Positions 61,075 through 64,000 of a stretch of 64,000 bases of DNA are shown here, in pieces. The translations under genes and the position numbers were made by a program. The DNA comes from Flavobacteriales bacterium (lineage in GTDB: Bacteria > Bacteroidota > Bacteroidia > Flavobacteriales_F > PHOS-HE28): positions 496,001-560,000 of the forward strand of contig JAMLHB010000002.1 of assembly GCA_023957375.1 (NCBI GenBank), read 5' to 3'. Each line of letters begins with the position of its first letter. The stretch's first letter is position 1. The notes below the pieces were generated by a model, which worked only from the letters and a program-made list of their open reading frames with translations, was not told the DNA's origin and did no database searches.

Positions 61075-61364
61075 CGTACACGTTGGTGGTCAAGCCCAGC
61101 GTGACGGAAGAGGCGGGCCGCATCTATGCATTCCGCGAAGGCGAGCATAGAGGTTCGGGCGATCGGTTCCTCGCGGCTTTGGCGGAATGTTACGCCCAAA
61201 TCCAAGCCAATCCCCACGGCTACCAGGTCCGCAAAGGTGAGTACCGCCATGTGATGCTCACCAAACTGAAGTACCGCCTTGTTTTCCGGGTGAAAGGCGC
61301 GCGCATCTTCGTGGTTCAATTGCGCCACACCAGCCGCAGGCCAAGTAAGAGATTCGGGCCTTGA
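61071..61364 (+). CDS. RelE/ParE family toxin
   Basis: A 97-residue protein: YTLVVKPSVTEEAGRIYAFREG, then FLAALAECYAQIQANPHGYQVRKGEYRHVML, and KLKYRLVFRVKGARIFVVQLRHTSRRP. The alternating basic strands with a final R-H-x-S/R-x-P are the ParE/RelE fold. It either cuts mRNA in ribosomes (RelE) or poisons gyrase (ParE); sequence alone does not decide. The 4-bp overlap with the antitoxin couples their translation. Confidence 0.86.
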   Translation: MTYTLVVKPSVTEEAGRIYAFREGEHRGSGDRFLAALAECYAQIQANPHGYQVRKGEYRHVMLTKLKYRLVFRVKGARIFVVQLRHTSRRPSKRFGP

Positions 61365-61514
61365 CCATGAGAAATGGGGCGTGAACTTGCATACGGTCGT
61401 GTGTAAGCAGTGAGGAAGCGCAGTTGATCGATGTTAGTTGTCAGGGCGTAGAGCCGGGACACTGACAACGGACATCCCCCACCCGCCTCCAGCGCGTAAT
61501 TTCGCGGCCCGAAC

Positions 61515-62459
61515 ATGAGCCAAACGCCCGAACTCCTCCAGTGCCTGATCATCGGATCGGGCCCTGCCGCTTACTCCGCCGCCATCTATGCCGCCCGCGC
61601 CGACCTCAAACCAGTGGTCATTGAAGGGCCCAAGCCCGGAGGCCAGCTGATGGACACCACCGACGTGGACAATTACCCCGGCTACCCCGACGGCCGCACC
61701 GGTCCGGAAATGATGGAAGACCTGAAGAAGCAGGCCCAACGTTTTGACACGGACGTGCGCAGCGGCTGGGTGACCAAGGTGGACTTTACCGGCCCGATCC
61801 ACAAGGTGTGGGTGGACGAGAAGACGGAGATCCATGCGCGCACGGTGATCATCGCCACCGGCGCCAGCGCCAAGTGGCTGGGACTGCCCAACGAAATGCG
61901 CCTGCGCGACCTCGGCGGCGGCGTTTCGGCCTGCGCCGTGTGCGACGGCTTCTTCTACCGCGGCCACACCGTGGCCATGGTGGGCGCCGGCGATACCGCC
62001 GCCGAAGAAGCCACCTACTTGGCCAAGCTGGCCAAGAAGGTGTACATGCTGGTGCGCCGCGACGAGTTCCGCGCCAGCAAGGCCATGGTACACCGCGTGG
62101 AGAACACGCCGAACATCGAGGTGCTGTACAACCATGAGGTGCGCGATGTGCTCGGCGATGGCACCGTGGAAGGCGTGGTGATCGAGAACAACAAGACCGG
62201 CGAGAAACGCAACCTCGAGGTCACCGGCCTGTTCATCGCCATCGGCCACAAGCCCGCCACCGAGCTCTTCAAGGGCTGGCTGGACATGGACGAAATGGGC
62301 TACCTGAAACACACGCCCGACCGCACCAGCACCAAAATCCCCGGCGTGTTCGTGGCCGGCGACTGTGCGGACCACGTGTACCGCCAGGCCGTTACCAGCG
62401 CGGGCACCGGCTGCATGGCCGCCCTGGACGCCGAGCGTTGGCTGGCCGCGCAGGGGTAA
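61515..62459 (+). CDS. trxB: Thioredoxin reductase
   Basis: A 314-residue flavoprotein. The FAD site reads IIGSGPAAYSAAIYAARADL at residues 11-30, the redox pair is CAVC (Cys140, Cys143) in SACAVCDGFFYRG, the NADPH site is GAGDTAAEEATYLA with VRRDEFRAS, and the C-terminal FAD motif is GVFVAGDCAD. It reduces thioredoxin with NADPH in the cytoplasm. Length is normal. A 52-nt perfect hairpin follows the stop. Confidence 0.96.
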   Translation: MSQTPELLQCLIIGSGPAAYSAAIYAARADLKPVVIEGPKPGGQLMDTTDVDNYPGYPDGRTGPEMMEDLKKQAQRFDTDVRSGWVTKVDFTGPIHKVWVDEKTEIHARTVIIATGASAKWLGLPNEMRLRDLGGGVSACAVCDGFFYRGHTVAMVGAGDTAAEEATYLAKLAKKVYMLVRRDEFRASKAMVHRVENTPNIEVLYNHEVRDVLGDGTVEGVVIENNKTGEKRNLEVTGLFIAIGHKPATELFKGWLDMDEMGYLKHTPDRTSTKIPGVFVAGDCADHVYRQAVTSAGTGCMAALDAERWLAAQG

Positions 62460-62472
62460 AACAGTACTCTTT

Positions 62473-62524
62473 TAATGGACAAGGGATGGACGCGAGTGCA
62501 TTCGCGTCCATCCCTTGTCCATTA
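62473..62524. terminator. Very long perfect hairpin after trxB
   Basis: Arms of 23 bp (TAATGGACAAGGGATGGACGCGA) around the loop GTGCAT. It lies 13 bp after trxB and 58 bp before the next gene. The stem is unusually long for a simple terminator and lacks a T-run on the plus strand. Confidence 0.75.
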
Positions 62525-62582
62525 TCAAGATCAACCCATGCGCTCCGGGGTAATTTCGCCCCCCAACGAGGAACCAACCACA

Positions 62583-64000
62583 ATGACCTGCACTTCCCGC
62601 CCATTTCTTTCCATCGCACTGGGCCTCATCTTCGCGCACGTCACAAATGCCCAGTACACCACGCCCGGCACGGGCCTTTCATACACCTTGGCGGACCTCG
62701 TGGCCATCTCCGGCGGTGTGATCACCTCCACCTCGGACACCAGCTACCTGCAAACCACCGACTTCACCCTGGCCGCCACCGACACCCTGCTGATCGACGA
62801 GGACCTCACCTGGGCCGTGGCAAGCAGCGCCGCCATCAACATTTTCGGCAGCTTCATCGCTTCGGCACCGTTGCAAGCCGTGATCACTGCGGACGACCCC
62901 GCACTGCACCATCAAGGCATCCGTTTTGAAGATGGCTCCCACATCAACCTCGTGCGCGTGTCCATCACGGATGGCGGAGGCATCAAATGCCTGACCAATG
63001 ACCTTATGCTGGCCTACTGCACCATCACCAACCAAGCTCCCAACGCCACCACCGGCGCGGCTTTGGAGCTGTCCGATGGCAAAGTGTTCCTCCATCATGT
63101 GACGTTCGAGGACAATGAAATGGCCGCCATTTCCTCCGCAGCCAATGGCGCGGCGGCACCGCAGATCACGGACTGTGTGTTCCTACACAACGGCTCCGCC
63201 AATACCAACCGGCCACAGATCAACCTCGGGCCTTCCGGCACCGACACCACCTTGATCCGTGACAACACGGTGATCGGCAACCCGGCCAACACCATGGTCG
63301 GCGGCATCGCCTTCTCCTCCCTGCTGGGAAATGAAGGACATGCGGTGATCGATTCCAACACGGTGACGGACAACCGCTACGGCATTGCCGTGATCGGCAG
63401 CAACATCACCTCCTTGATCTCCAACAACACCATTGCGGACAACAATACGCAGGGCAACCCCGCCCAAGGCGGAAGCGGCATCAACCTGAACGGCGGCGCC
63501 ACGAACGTGTCCATGGTGTCCGGCAACCAGATCTCCGGAAGCCTATGGGGCATTACCCTGCAAGGGTCGGTTATGACCAACTTGGGGGATACCGCCACGG
63601 CCACATTCAACCCGGGCGAAAATTCCTTCTCCGACAACGGCAACGGTGGGGTGATCTACGCGTTGTACAACAACACGCCGAACACCGTGCCCGCCATGAA
63701 CAATTGCTGGGACTATGAAAACCCGCCCACCGATTCCGCGGCAGTGGCGGCAGTGATCGCCGACGTGGCGGATGACGCGTCATTGGGTGAAGTCTTCTTC
63801 ATGCCCTATTCCAACTGCGGGATCGTCACGGCCATTGGTGAAACACCGGCATCCGAAGCGTTGGCTGTCTTCCCGAATCCTTCCAACGGGCAAGTGACTG
63901 TTCACAGTACCGTTGCTATCGACAACCTATCCTTGTTCAACGCAAACGGGCAATTGGTACGCACGCAGCGCAGCCCCGTGCAAGGCCCGTGGACAATAGG
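62583..64000 (+). CDS. Secreted beta-helix protein with T9SS sorting domain (runs off the window)
   Basis: The frame is open from 62583 to the window end (over 470 residues). A signal peptide MTCTSRPFLSIALGLIFAHV ends near TNAQ. The body is made of repeating short strands, e.g. NNTIADNNTQ, DSNTVTDNRYGIAV, DNTVIGNPANTMVGGIAF, with many N-T and G-I-x-V turns, the pattern of a right-handed parallel beta-helix (NosD/pectate-lyase-like). Near the end, ALAVFPNPSNGQVTVHST begins a type A T9SS sorting domain, so only a few tens of residues are missing. Probably surface-displayed; possible polysaccharide binding or lyase activity is inference. Confidence 0.87.
   Translation, partial: MTCTSRPFLSIALGLIFAHVTNAQYTTPGTGLSYTLADLVAISGGVITSTSDTSYLQTTDFTLAATDTLLIDEDLTWAVASSAAINIFGSFIASAPLQAVITADDPALHHQGIRFEDGSHINLVRVSITDGGGIKCLTNDLMLAYCTITNQAPNATTGAALELSDGKVFLHHVTFEDNEMAAISSAANGAAAPQITDCVFLHNGSANTNRPQINLGPSGTDTTLIRDNTVIGNPANTMVGGIAFSSLLGNEGHAVIDSNTVTDNRYGIAVIGSNITSLISNNTIADNNTQGNPAQGGSGINLNGGATNVSMVSGNQISGSLWGITLQGSVMTNLGDTATATFNPGENSFSDNGNGGVIYALYNNTPNTVPAMNNCWDYENPPTDSAAVAAVIADVADDASLGEVFFMPYSNCGIVTAIGETPASEALAVFPNPSNGQVTVHSTVAIDNLSLFNANGQLVRTQRSPVQGPWTI

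Overview
The window is chromosomal DNA from a GC-rich member of the Bacteroidota, most likely Flavobacteriales. The evidence is: type IX secretion (T9SS) C-terminal sorting domains on several secreted proteins; a TonB-dependent receptor with a carboxypeptidase-regulatory-like N-terminus followed by a DUF4249 lipoprotein; DUF3078 and DUF4421 proteins; a fused alpha/beta 2-oxoacid dehydrogenase E1; and many promoters of the Bacteroidota form TAnnTTTG, often only 4-8 nt from the start codon. No rRNA operon, CRISPR array or intact prophage is present.

Layout. 1-5.4 kb: ABC-2 permease end, an ABC-permease/M1-peptidase fusion and its ATPase. 5.7-10.4 kb: two T9SS cargo proteins around a WD40 protein. 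10.4-19.9 kb: an OlsF-like fused acyltransferase, a transglutaminase-like membrane protein, two M49-type metallopeptidase lipoproteins, an M23/LysM peptidoglycan hydrolase, tRNA-Leu, a small SpoT-like HD hydrolase and a lipoprotein. 20.1-23.8 kb: accessory region with an XRE/S24 regulator and a perfect palindromic operator, a PIN-domain toxin-antitoxin pair, a decayed ISL3 transposase and an AT-rich orphan gene. 23.8-28.2 kb: dicarboxylate symporter, HMG-CoA lyase, a 54-bp tandem repeat, a GxxExxY protein and pyrD, with a tandem duplication across the last two. 28.3-36.7 kb: MFS exporter, then a metal-homeostasis unit (DtxR-type regulator with its box, NRAMP-UspA fusion), DODA dioxygenase, CPA2 antiporter, CvfB, SmpB. 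36.7-44.8 kb: GT39-like membrane enzyme, DUF3078, tRNA-Val, DUF4421, typA, NlpE-like lipoprotein. 44.9-48.3 kb: tRNA-Arg, long direct repeats, S4 protein, YvlD-like protein, TIGR00266 protein, lipoprotein. 48.6-50.7 kb: branched-chain E1. 50.8-52.8 kb: a rearranged restriction locus. 52.9-64 kb: esterase, T9SS thioredoxin-fold protein, M1 aminopeptidase, tRNA-Pro, a 38-codon membrane peptide, TonB receptor and DUF4249 lipoprotein, RelE/ParE toxin-antitoxin, trxB, and a truncated beta-helix T9SS protein.

Most genes are housekeeping or cell-envelope functions. HMG-CoA lyase and the branched-chain E1 fit leucine breakdown. DtxR, NRAMP-Usp and the antiporter-Usp form an ion-homeostasis cluster.

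The strongest lead is the restriction locus at 50.79-52.79 kb. The 5' half of a cytosine-5 methyltransferase and the 3' part of an Eco29kI/GIY-YIG endonuclease flank an intact gene that looks like an SRA-type modified-base reader fused to an Mrr-type nuclease. This suggests a methylation-dependent nuclease replaced a classical methylating system. Other leads are several dispersed intergenic repeat families that reshape gene ends, a DtxR palindrome covering the -33 element of its own promoter, and the 38-codon ORF with an unusually strong ribosome binding site. All function calls are from reading the sequence; no database search was run.
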